The position numbers and the translations under genes are program-made. A stretch of 20,898 nucleotides of DNA from JANNRW01 sp031401815 (GTDB lineage Bacteria; Desulfobacterota; Desulfuromonadia; Geobacterales; DSM-12255), in contig JANNRW010000016.1 in assembly GCA_031401815.1 (NCBI GenBank), forward strand, positions 1 through 20,898, given 5' to 3'. How positions within the stretch are numbered: the stretch's first letter is position 1; each line of letters starts with the position of its first letter. Shown here in pieces: positions 15,085-20,898 of the stretch. The notes beneath the pieces were generated by a model. The model was not told the origin of the DNA. It worked only from the letters and a program-made list of their open reading frames with translations, and ran no database searches.

Positions 15085-17946
15085 CTACTCCTCATCGAGC
15101 ACACTCCTAACCTTCCGCAGCAGCTCCGCAGGTGATGACGGCTTGGCTATCAGGTGAGCACCGTCAGACAATGAGGCTTTTTGCCGGATAGTCTCCGGCG
15201 CATAGCCGCTGGAGAAGATCGCCTTGATGTCAGGCCGGACTTTTCTGATCTCGTCAAAAGCCTCCTTGCCGTTCATCTTCGGCATGATGAGATCAAGCAG
15301 CAGCAGATCTATGGAGCTGCTGCTCTCTCTGTATCGCTTAAGAGCATCAGCCCCGTCAACAGCCTCAATAACCTTGTAGCCATGTCCGGTCAGCAAGATC
15401 GTTGTCATGCTTCTGACCATTTCGTCATCTTCTGCCAGAAGGATCGTTTCGTCTCCGCATGGGATATCTTCCGACCCCTCTGCGCTGCTCTCATAATCCC
15501 GGGCATCTGCAATCAGAGGCAGATATACCCTGAAGGTACTCCCTATGCCAGGTTCACTATAGACGTTTATGAAGCCGTCGTGCTGCTTGACAATGCCGTA
15601 GGAGACTGCAAGCCCGAGCCCGGTCCCCTTGCCGACATCCTTGGTTGTGAAGAAGGGCTCGAAGATCCTCTTCCTTGTATATTCGTCCATCCCCTCTCCG
15701 CTGTCCGTAACAGTCAAAAGCGCGTAACTCCCCGGACTAAGATCGCCATCTGCGGATATGGTGTGTTCATCAAGAGTTACAATTTCCGTGGAGATCGACA
15801 CTCTCCCCCCTTTTGGCATGGCGTCACGGGCATTTCCCACGAGGTTCATGACCACCTGCTCAATCTGGTACGGATCACCAGTAACCGGCATTTCGCCTTC
15901 GTGGAGCATCAACTGTATTGTAATATCTTCGCCTATAACCTTTTTAAGGAATTTCTGCACTTTGGCAACAGTCGCATTCAGATCCATGGAGATCTTGTCA
16001 ACAGACTGTTTTCTGCTGAAGAGGAGCAGCTCTTTTGTAAGATGAGCCGCCCGATCCGCACCTTCGAGCATGTATTCGACATTGTGCCGCAACGGGTCAT
16101 CAGCAGTCATTTTCATCAGTGCGATCTGCCCGTAGCCGATGATGGCGGTCAGGATATTGTTGAAATCGTGGGCAATACCTCCTGCAAGAGTGCCGATCGA
16201 CTCCATCTTCTGACTCTGGCGCAGCTGCTCTTCAAGCTTGATATGCTCGGAGAGGTCACGTTTTATAGCTATAAAGTGGGTTGTTTTGCCACCGGCATCC
16301 TTTACCGGTGTAATAGTCTGCCCCTCCTGATACAGAGTACCATCTTTCCGGCGGTTGGTTATCTGTCCGCGCCAGACCTGACCGCTGGCAAGGGTTTTCC
16401 AGATATCGCCATAAAATGCCTGGTCATGAACACCGGATCTGAAAAGTTCGCGGGGGTTCCTGCCTATGCACTCTTCCCAGGTATATCCGGTCAGCTCCGT
16501 AAAAGCCGGGTTGATCCATTCAATAGTGCCGGTGGAATCGGTTATGAGTATCGCATTGGCAGCAGCTTGCAGTGCGGAGGATTGCAGTTTCAGCGTCTCC
16601 TCGGCTTTTTTGCGGGGGGTAATGTCTGTTGCTATCTCCATCCTGACCAGCCGTCCGTCGCTCCAGCGAATAGCCTGATCCCGGCAGTCAAACCAGGAAC
16701 CGTTTACAGTATTTTGAAACTCCCAGGCATAGACGCCGGACGGCTCTCCCTCGGGGGTCAGGAGGCGGTTATTTGTGCAGAATCCGCATGGGCCGCTCTG
16801 ACCTGCCTGAAGAGTTCCCCAGCAGATTTTCCCGATAATCTCCCCCCAGATATCACGCCCGTATCTGTTTACAAACAGGATTTCGTAAGTTTCAATATCA
16901 GCAACATAGATCAGCGCATTTATACCGTCCAGAATCGTTGTGAGCCTCTTGGTGGACTCCTTCAGGGTCTCTTCCGCCCTGATCCGTGCGACAAGTTCGC
17001 TTCGCAAGGCCAGGGCGCTCTTCTCAAGATCATTCGTCCGTTCGGCAACGAGCGCTTCCAGCCCTGATTCGTAACCCTTGGAGTCGACCAGGAGCTTGGC
17101 AAGCCATGCGACCAGCAGCGAGAAGAGCAGGCCAAGTGAAGCCATGAGCGCAAAACCGGCCGGGTTTCCCCACCCCTTGTCAGGCGCAATACTCAGAGTC
17201 CATGCGCCGTTCGGTACATTCATAAGATGCTCAACCGGCCTGTTCAAGGGGGAGGATGAGGAGGATGAGATGACCTGTTTACTGCCGGTGTCCGGGTGTA
17301 TGCGCCAGAGTTCGTAGCCAAAGCCACGCTCGGCCAACTTGGAGATAAGTGTCTGCTCCAGCAGATCGGGAAAGCGGAGAAGCACTGTGGTGAACCCCCA
17401 GAAAGCGGGCTTACCCTGATTGTTTTCAAGAAAGAGCGGTAGACGGGCAACCACACCCACACCACCCTGTATCAGCTCAAAAGGGCCTGCAAGAGTAAGC
17501 TTGCCGCTGTCGCGGGCAAGTATGGCCTCTTTGTTTCGTGCCGTATCCTGAAGCAGGTCGTGACCCAGCGCCTTCTCGTTACCGGACAGCGGTGCAATCT
17601 GGCGAATGACCCCTCCAGGTGCCAGTTGCAGGGCAACTGCTCCGGGATAAAACGGCAGCAGCTCTCGTGCTACCGATTCAAAGCCGGTGATGGTGCCATT
17701 ACCCTGGCGAACCAGCGCAGCAAGGGCATAAATTGCGGAGATGGCTCTATCAATGCGGCGCTGGAGATCAGCTGCATCATCGACAGCAATGTTTGCAACC
17801 TGCGCCCGCACTACCTGCAACCGCCTCTGTTCGAGCCGCCAGACCAGAGTTCCGGCAATAGCTGCAACAACAAGAAAGACGAGTGTGGCCACGAAGAGAG
17901 ACTTGAAATTGCGCGGCACAGCTGTTCCGGAGGTGCTGTTTCTCAT
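15085..17946 (-). CDS. CHASE-PAS-PAS hybrid histidine kinase
   Basis: This 953-residue membrane kinase has a membrane segment (about 16-36), an extracytoplasmic CHASE-type sensor (about 70-250, with PFELIQGGVGVVARLPLF), a second membrane segment (about 263-285) and a coiled coil (about 290-335). The first PAS (about 336-445) carries C375, C387-G-F-C390 and C421. A second PAS (about 450-565), HisKA with H593 in GIAHDFNNILTAI, ATPase domain (NLVGNARDAM, DSGEGMD, FEPFFTTKD, GTGLGLA) and a receiver with D885 in LLLLDLIMPKMNG follow. CHASE domains sense small extracytoplasmic ligands; none can be named here. ATG 17946 has a modest ribosome site (AAAGGT). It lies 37 bp after the epimerase gene and 49 bp before the HD-GYP regulator, so the three are probably one operon. 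From the second PAS on it closely resembles 10978-13731. Confidence 0.92.
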   Translation of the reverse strand: MRNSTSGTAVPRNFKSLFVATLVFLVVAAIAGTLVWRLEQRRLQVVRAQVANIAVDDAADLQRRIDRAISAIYALAALVRQGNGTITGFESVARELLPFYPGAVALQLAPGGVIRQIAPLSGNEKALGHDLLQDTARNKEAILARDSGKLTLAGPFELIQGGVGVVARLPLFLENNQGKPAFWGFTTVLLRFPDLLEQTLISKLAERGFGYELWRIHPDTGSKQVISSSSSSPLNRPVEHLMNVPNGAWTLSIAPDKGWGNPAGFALMASLGLLFSLLVAWLAKLLVDSKGYESGLEALVAERTNDLEKSALALRSELVARIRAEETLKESTKRLTTILDGINALIYVADIETYEILFVNRYGRDIWGEIIGKICWGTLQAGQSGPCGFCTNNRLLTPEGEPSGVYAWEFQNTVNGSWFDCRDQAIRWSDGRLVRMEIATDITPRKKAEETLKLQSSALQAAANAILITDSTGTIEWINPAFTELTGYTWEECIGRNPRELFRSGVHDQAFYGDIWKTLASGQVWRGQITNRRKDGTLYQEGQTITPVKDAGGKTTHFIAIKRDLSEHIKLEEQLRQSQKMESIGTLAGGIAHDFNNILTAIIGYGQIALMKMTADDPLRHNVEYMLEGADRAAHLTKELLLFSRKQSVDKISMDLNATVAKVQKFLKKVIGEDITIQLMLHEGEMPVTGDPYQIEQVVMNLVGNARDAMPKGGRVSISTEIVTLDEHTISADGDLSPGSYALLTVTDSGEGMDEYTRKRIFEPFFTTKDVGKGTGLGLAVSYGIVKQHDGFINVYSEPGIGSTFRVYLPLIADARDYESSAEGSEDIPCGDETILLAEDDEMVRSMTTILLTGHGYKVIEAVDGADALKRYRESSSSIDLLLLDLIMPKMNGKEAFDEIRKVRPDIKAIFSSGYAPETIRQKASLSDGAHLIAKPSSPAELLRKVRSVLDEE

Positions 17947-17983
17947 GTTGTCGTACCTTTTTTAAACATCTCTCCCTCTCCCC

Positions 17984-18865
17984 TTACCCCAGATACCCAC
18001 TGATCCCCTCTTCAAACCCGACCGGTTCAAAGCCGAAACAGTCCGGCCATGAGCTGTCGCAGATGCTCTCCTCAAGCAGCATGGTTATCTGATCCGAGGT
18101 GACAGGATAAAAAGGGAATCTCTCCATCAGGGCTGTCACAAGCTGCATTATCAGTAACGGGGTCTTTATCTTAAGCACACAATTTTTCCCGAGCACTCTT
18201 GCCACAGTATTTACAACCTCCAGATAGGTGAGCCGATCCGGGCCGCAGAGATTGTACGCCTTGCACTCTGTTTCGGGCTTTTCCAGCGCAAGGGCGAAAC
18301 AGCGAGCCACATCATCGGCTGAAACCGGTTGCAGGCGGTAAGCTCCGTCGCCAATCACCGGCGCCAGAAGATATTTACGTACAGAGCTGGCGATCATGTT
18401 CACAAAGGCATCATGAGGCCCGTAAATGAGAGAAGGGCGGAAAATGGTATACGCAAGAGCTGAGCTGCAGACGAGTTTTTCCGCTTCGTATTTGCTCCTG
18501 TGATACCCGGAAACAGCCCCTGGCCTGGCTCCGAGCGCCGACATATGCAGATACCGGCTGATGCCGTTCTCTTTTGCAGCTGCCAGCATGTTGCGTGTCG
18601 CATCTACATGCAGCCTTGAAAATGTGACATTTCGGCATGGAAACTCGCGAATTATACCGACGAGGTTTATCACTGCATCGCACCCTTCAACACCTCTTAT
18701 GCAGCTCTCCGGACTGAGCACACTCCCGGCGAAAAACTCAATGCCAGGCCTGTGTACCGGTTCGTCAACATGAACCATGAGCCTTAGATGATCTCCTCTG
18801 GCAAGAAGCTCGCGGCAGACATGACCACCAACAAAACCGGTACCGCCACTGATGAATATTTTCAT
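17984..18865 (-). CDS. NAD(P)-dependent epimerase/dehydratase-like protein (atypical SDR, NDUFA9-like)
   Basis: This 293-residue cytoplasmic protein has the extended SDR layout. The nucleotide-binding glycine motif is GGTGFVG (7-13) after MKIFIS. Then come GCDAVINLVGII, LHVDATRNMLAAAKENG, MSALGARPG and the YxxxK motif YHRSK (121-125). FRPSLIYGPHD and the C-terminal part with VSADDVARCFALAL and YNLCGPDRLTYLEV follow. The pattern fits the complex I NDUFA9-like SDR subgroup, many of which bind NADPH without a known reaction. ATG 18865 is the start, with GGAG six bases upstream. A GTG at 18877 falls in the ribosome-site region and tandem repeat and was rejected. It is the first gene of the probable operon with the CHASE kinase and HD-GYP regulator. 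Its reaction is unknown. Confidence 0.9.
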   Translation of the reverse strand: MKIFISGGTGFVGGHVCRELLARGDHLRLMVHVDEPVHRPGIEFFAGSVLSPESCIRGVEGCDAVINLVGIIREFPCRNVTFSRLHVDATRNMLAAAKENGISRYLHMSALGARPGAVSGYHRSKYEAEKLVCSSALAYTIFRPSLIYGPHDAFVNMIASSVRKYLLAPVIGDGAYRLQPVSADDVARCFALALEKPETECKAYNLCGPDRLTYLEVVNTVARVLGKNCVLKIKTPLLIMQLVTALMERFPFYPVTSDQITMLLEESICDSSWPDCFGFEPVGFEEGISGYLG

Positions 18866-18873
18866 GATCTGCT

Positions 18874-18937
18874 CCACTCAACCACTCAACCACTCAACCA
18901 CTCAACCACTCAACAACTCAACCACTCAACAACTCAA
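18874..18937. repeat. Octamer tandem repeat (CCACTCAA), 8 units, in the epimerase leader
   Basis: Eight contiguous octamers: the first five are CCACTCAA, then CAACTCAA, CCACTCAA and CAACTCAA. On the minus strand the units read TTGAGTGG or TTGAGTTG and lie between the candidate promoter (18948-18975) and the ATG at 18865. The unit nearest the gene supplies part of the GGAG ribosome site. Every frame of the tract meets a TGA, so it is untranslated. Confidence 0.95.
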
Positions 18938-18947
18938 CAGATTTTTA

Positions 18948-18975
18948 ATTATATCCCGTAATCTGCAATCCACAA
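18948..18975 (-). promoter_or_regulatory. Candidate sigma-70-type promoter for the epimerase operon
   Basis: On the minus strand TTGTGG (18975-18970) and a consensus TATAAT (18953-18948) are 16 bases apart. Transcription would begin close to 18941, right at the edge of the octamer tract, making that tract the 5' leader. The -10 is perfect and the -35 keeps only its TTG. Confidence 0.5.
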
Positions 18976-19032
18976 GTTCGTTGTACTCTTGCATTCTCGA
19001 TTAATTTGCCATAGGCTGGTACAACTTTCTCT

Positions 19033-19208
19033 GGTTATCCACTTGGCTCAACCAAAGCCATTTTAAATCAGTAAAACATCCCCTCCCCCCTGGCGGGGGA
19101 GGAAGTGCCATGATATCAGCCGGTTGCAACTTCACCCACCCCCTAACCCCCTCCCGTCACGGGAGGGGGGACTTTTTTCAGATTGTTACTTGTGAGAAGT
19201 AGATAACC
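19033..19208. mobile_element. Foldback (MITE-like) element, 176 bp, in the divergent intergenic region
   Basis: The ends GGTTATCCACTT (19033-19044) and AAGTAGATAACC (19197-19208) are inverted with one mismatch. The core matches that of 7932-8088: GC-only left hairpin (about 19081-19102), then the shared spacer words GTGCCATGATATCAG and GTTGCAACTTCACCC, then the right hairpin (19148-19170). The left G-rich arm is shortened. No clear target duplication is seen (at most TCT on each side). It takes up most of the gap between the epimerase promoter and the lipoprotein gene. Confidence 0.65.
19148..19178 (+). terminator. Terminator-like hairpin in the leader region of the lipoprotein gene
   Basis: CCCCCTCCCGTCACGGGAGGGGG is a near-perfect GC stem followed by GAC and six T residues on the plus strand. 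No plus-strand gene lies upstream. It would either insulate the lipoprotein gene from upstream transcription or attenuate a promoter located before it. It is the right half of the foldback element. Confidence 0.45.
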
Positions 19209-19238
19209 TCTTACCTTTATTCATTACAAAGGCTTCCT

Positions 19239-20255
19239 ATGACACTGACAAAAACGTTTCAATTATTCGTTATCTTATCCCTCCTGCTCCTGATTTCAAC
19301 CGGTTGCAGCAGACTCCCGCTTACTGGCAAACTTCCCGGCAATCTGGTTGCAGAAAAGATCAGCACTGTTGATGATGCCTCTCCATTTGCCATCTCACCG
19401 GATGGCACTGTTATCGCTTGCCTGCATTCCGGTCTGAAACTTGTTCATCTCCCCACCAAAGAGCTTCAGGAGATACCGTTGAAAAGAGCCGGACAACTGG
19501 CCTGGTCACCCCTTGGCTCAACCCTTGCCGCCACTTTTTATGAAAAAGGGGAGAGCACGATTATCCTCTTTGACCAGCACGGCATACAGGTAGCTGAAAC
19601 AGTTGTCGCAGGGGATGTCACCAGCCTTGACTGGCTTTCAGAGAGTGAACTACTGGCTGCAGCACTTTCGATTACAAACTACAGCTTCGGGAGCAACTAC
19701 AAATCCATACTTTACCGCTGGCAGCCGGGAAGTTCTCTTCCTGTAACACAATCGCTGCGCGATACCACCCTTCAGCCTTCAACCATGGCCATGCTGCAGA
19801 GGCATCTTGCGCACGGGTCGATGCTGGATGTTTACTCCCCTGCTGGCCAGATTCTCTATATGCACCCGAATGATCCACCTCTTTTCTCCCCTTACTACAA
19901 ACTCATTCTCCGCGACCTGACAACAGACCGGGAGCAGGAGCTGGCCACTCCGGGCTTCAACTCCTCAGGCGGAAGATTTTTTTCTGACGGGAAAAAGGTC
20001 ATCTACTCTGATGGTAACTCGCAGACTTTTATACTCTCCCCTTTTAACGGAGTGTCACCAAAAAGCGTCAGGACACCGGGCGCCAATCTGGCAGTTGCTC
20101 CGGTGGGGGATTACTGGTTTGCCGACGGTACACTTTATCAGGGCGAGTCTGTTGTCGCCCTGCTGGCTCCCGGAGGAGTCGCAAGATTTTCACAAGACGG
20201 CAGGCAGCTTATTATCGCTGTCAACGGAGAGCTTTACCGGCTCTTTGGACTTTGA
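19239..20255 (+). CDS. Predicted beta-propeller (TolB/WD40-like) lipoprotein
   Basis: This 338-residue protein starts with a short basic region and a hydrophobic stretch (FQLFVILSLLLLIS) ending TGC, a lipoprotein signal with C23 as the likely lipidated residue. The rest is beta-rich with repeated blades of the S/T-P-D/L-G type: FAISPDGTVIACLHSGLKL, LAWSPLGSTLAATFYEKG, SSGGRFFSDGKKVIYSDG and VARFSQDGRQLIIAVNGE. This is typical of TolB-like or WD40-like propellers, which usually mediate protein contacts at the envelope. I do not recognise a named family. ATG 19239 has AAAGG six bases upstream. Removing the foldback element at 20281-20446 and one target copy would leave the stop 42 bp before the dihydrolipoyl dehydrogenase start, so the two genes may once have been cotranscribed. 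Confidence 0.8.
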   Translation: MTLTKTFQLFVILSLLLLISTGCSRLPLTGKLPGNLVAEKISTVDDASPFAISPDGTVIACLHSGLKLVHLPTKELQEIPLKRAGQLAWSPLGSTLAATFYEKGESTIILFDQHGIQVAETVVAGDVTSLDWLSESELLAAALSITNYSFGSNYKSILYRWQPGSSLPVTQSLRDTTLQPSTMAMLQRHLAHGSMLDVYSPAGQILYMHPNDPPLFSPYYKLILRDLTTDREQELATPGFNSSGGRFFSDGKKVIYSDGNSQTFILSPFNGVSPKSVRTPGANLAVAPVGDYWFADGTLYQGESVVALLAPGGVARFSQDGRQLIIAVNGELYRLFGL

Positions 20256-20280
20256 GGTGCACATTTAGTAGTAGAGAATG

Positions 20281-20446
20281 GTAACTATTCAGCACCCAAG
20301 TCTAACCCCTCCTGTCCTCCCCTTACTTAAGGGGAGGGACGCTCAAAGTAGCGTTGGTGGCATTACCGGCTTACCTTCCTTAAAGCGTCCCCCCGCTTGA
20401 GACAAGAGGGGGACAGGGGGAGTTATGATACGATGCTAATAGATAC
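20281..20446. mobile_element. Foldback (MITE-like) element, 166 bp, with AGAGAATG target duplication
   Basis: The ends GTAACTATTCAGCACC (20281-20296) and GATGCTAATAGATAC (20432-20446) are inverted with a few mismatches. Inside are the mirrored arms TAACCCCTCCTGTCC and GGACAGGGGGAGTTA, and an inner pair GGGACGCT (20336-20343) and AGCGTCCC (20384-20391). AGAGAATG directly abuts both ends (20273-20280 and 20447-20454). The outer arms are shared with 13781-13928 but the centre is not. No coding capacity. Confidence 0.7.
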
Positions 20447-20471
20447 AGAGAATGAAATATAAGGACAAACC

Positions 20472-20898
20472 ATGACTGCTGAAACATACGATCTGATAAT
20501 CATCGGCGGCGGTCCCGGCGGCTATGTCGCCGCAATCCGGGCCTCTCAATTGGGGATGAAGGTTGTTTTGGTCGAGGAGCGCTCAACCCTCGGCGGCGTC
20601 TGCGTCAATGAAGGGTGCATCCCCAGCAAGGCGCTCCTTGATTCGTCCGAGCAGTTTGCCCTGGCCAGAGACAAGTTTGGCGTACACGGTATTATTATTG
20701 ACCCTCCCCGGCTGGATCTCGCCAGAATGCAGACCCGCAAGGGCGAGGTGGTGAAGAAGAATACAGACGGCATTGCCTGGCTATTCAAAAAGAACCGGAT
20801 TGATCTGGTACAGGGACGAGGAACTCTTGCCGGGAAGAGTGGAGAGATGCATCTGGTGGCGTTTGAAGGGGCTCGGGGTTCGGGGCTCGGGGCTCGGG
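20472..20898 (+). CDS. lpdA: Dihydrolipoyl dehydrogenase (E3), N-terminal part (3' end outside window)
   Basis: The first 142 residues of a flavoprotein disulfide reductase are present. The FAD-binding motif is IIIGGGPGGYVAAIRA (9-24) and the redox-active disulfide motif is GGVCVNEGCIPSK (C44 and C49), diagnostic of dihydrolipoyl dehydrogenases. KKNRIDLVQGRGTLAG matches the family position after it. The enzyme reoxidises lipoamide of 2-oxoacid dehydrogenase or glycine-cleavage complexes and passes electrons to NAD. ATG 20472 has AAGGA six bases upstream. Shortly before the window ends, the frame runs into a heptamer repeat (20868-20898) that codes GARGSGLGAR, at a place where the family normally has a short loop between two beta strands. 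Whether the frame continues normally cannot be seen. Confidence 0.92.
   Translation, partial: MTAETYDLIIIGGGPGGYVAAIRASQLGMKVVLVEERSTLGGVCVNEGCIPSKALLDSSEQFALARDKFGVHGIIIDPPRLDLARMQTRKGEVVKKNTDGIAWLFKKNRIDLVQGRGTLAGKSGEMHLVAFEGARGSGLGAR
20868..20898. repeat. Heptamer tandem repeat (GGGGCTC) inside the lpdA frame
   Basis: Four heptamers GGGGCTC, GGGGTTC, GGGGCTC and GGGGCTC plus GGG run to the window edge, so the tract may be longer. Because 7 is not a multiple of 3, each gain or loss of one unit changes the reading frame; three units code seven residues (GARGSGL). Confidence 0.9.

Noticed and set aside
15181..17067. A 628-codon open frame on the plus strand, antisense to the CHASE hybrid kinase.
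   Set aside because: It lies wholly opposite a clear kinase gene, has no recognisable domain or consistent ribosome site, and long antisense frames are expected from codon bias.
18866..18877. GTG 18877 as the epimerase start.
   Set aside because: It lies in the ribosome-site region of ATG 18865, and translation from it would add residues before the canonical MKIFISGGTG start.
18874..18937. A CRISPR-like array.
   Set aside because: The units are contiguous octamers without spacers; it is a simple tandem repeat.
19015..19035. A sigma-54 promoter suggested by CTGGTACAAC in the divergent intergenic region.
   Set aside because: The required GC at -12 is missing at correct spacing. I found no convincing -24/-12 site in the intergenic stretches I scanned.
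1..20898. tRNA, rRNA or phage/integrase genes.
   Set aside because: No cloverleaf, rRNA-like segment, integrase or transposase reading frame was seen; the mobile elements here are non-coding.

Overview
The window reads as chromosomal DNA of a Geobacter-like bacterium (Desulfuromonadia). I infer this from the protein repertoire: many Cache, CHASE, PAS and hybrid histidine kinases, NtrC-type regulators, a 3-hydroxyacyl-CoA dehydrogenase and a dihydrolipoyl dehydrogenase. The moderate base composition and the abundance of GC-rich palindromic intergenic repeats agree. No database search was possible, so the taxon is an inference.

Layout. The left edge holds the end of a plus-strand 3-hydroxybutyryl-CoA dehydrogenase gene. 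From 573 to 18865 every gene is on the minus strand. In transcription order these are: an NDUFA9-like epimerase, a CHASE/PAS hybrid kinase and a REC/HD-GYP regulator (probable operon, 18865-13971); a dCache/PAS hybrid kinase (13731-10978); a hipB-hipA toxin-antitoxin pair (10778-9199); a lipoprotein-type ABC substrate-binding protein, a membrane histidine kinase, an Rcp1-like single-domain regulator and a REC-first hybrid kinase (9142-3498); and a membrane histidine kinase with a sigma-54-dependent NtrC-type regulator (3373-573). After a divergent intergenic region, the plus strand carries a beta-propeller lipoprotein and the start of a dihydrolipoyl dehydrogenase gene.

Working together. The window is a signalling island. 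The binding protein, kinase, Rcp1-like regulator and REC-first hybrid kinase look like one sensory pathway. The sequence allows its earlier form to be reconstructed: removing two foldback elements, each with one copy of its target duplication, leaves gaps of 11 bp (binding protein to kinase) and 17 bp (kinase to regulator), and the regulator already overlaps the hybrid kinase by ATGA. No ABC permease or ATPase is present, so the binding protein may serve sensing rather than uptake. Three hybrid kinases share a closely related transmitter-receiver module behind different sensors.

Repeats are the most unusual part. At least four foldback elements of about 157-176 bp (5882-6048, 7932-8088, 19033-19208, 20281-20446), one half copy (3397-3464) and one further shell copy (13781-13928) fill intergenic spaces. 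Three of the full copies have flanking direct repeats that look like target duplications. Three share a GC-rich core but have different inverted ends, and two share a shell but have different centres, which suggests palindromes nested in palindromes. Short tandem tracts of period 6, 7 or 8 lie at several gene boundaries, and one heptamer tract lies inside the dihydrolipoyl dehydrogenase reading frame. The hipBA pair lies between two 35-bp direct repeats that resemble one of the foldback element ends.
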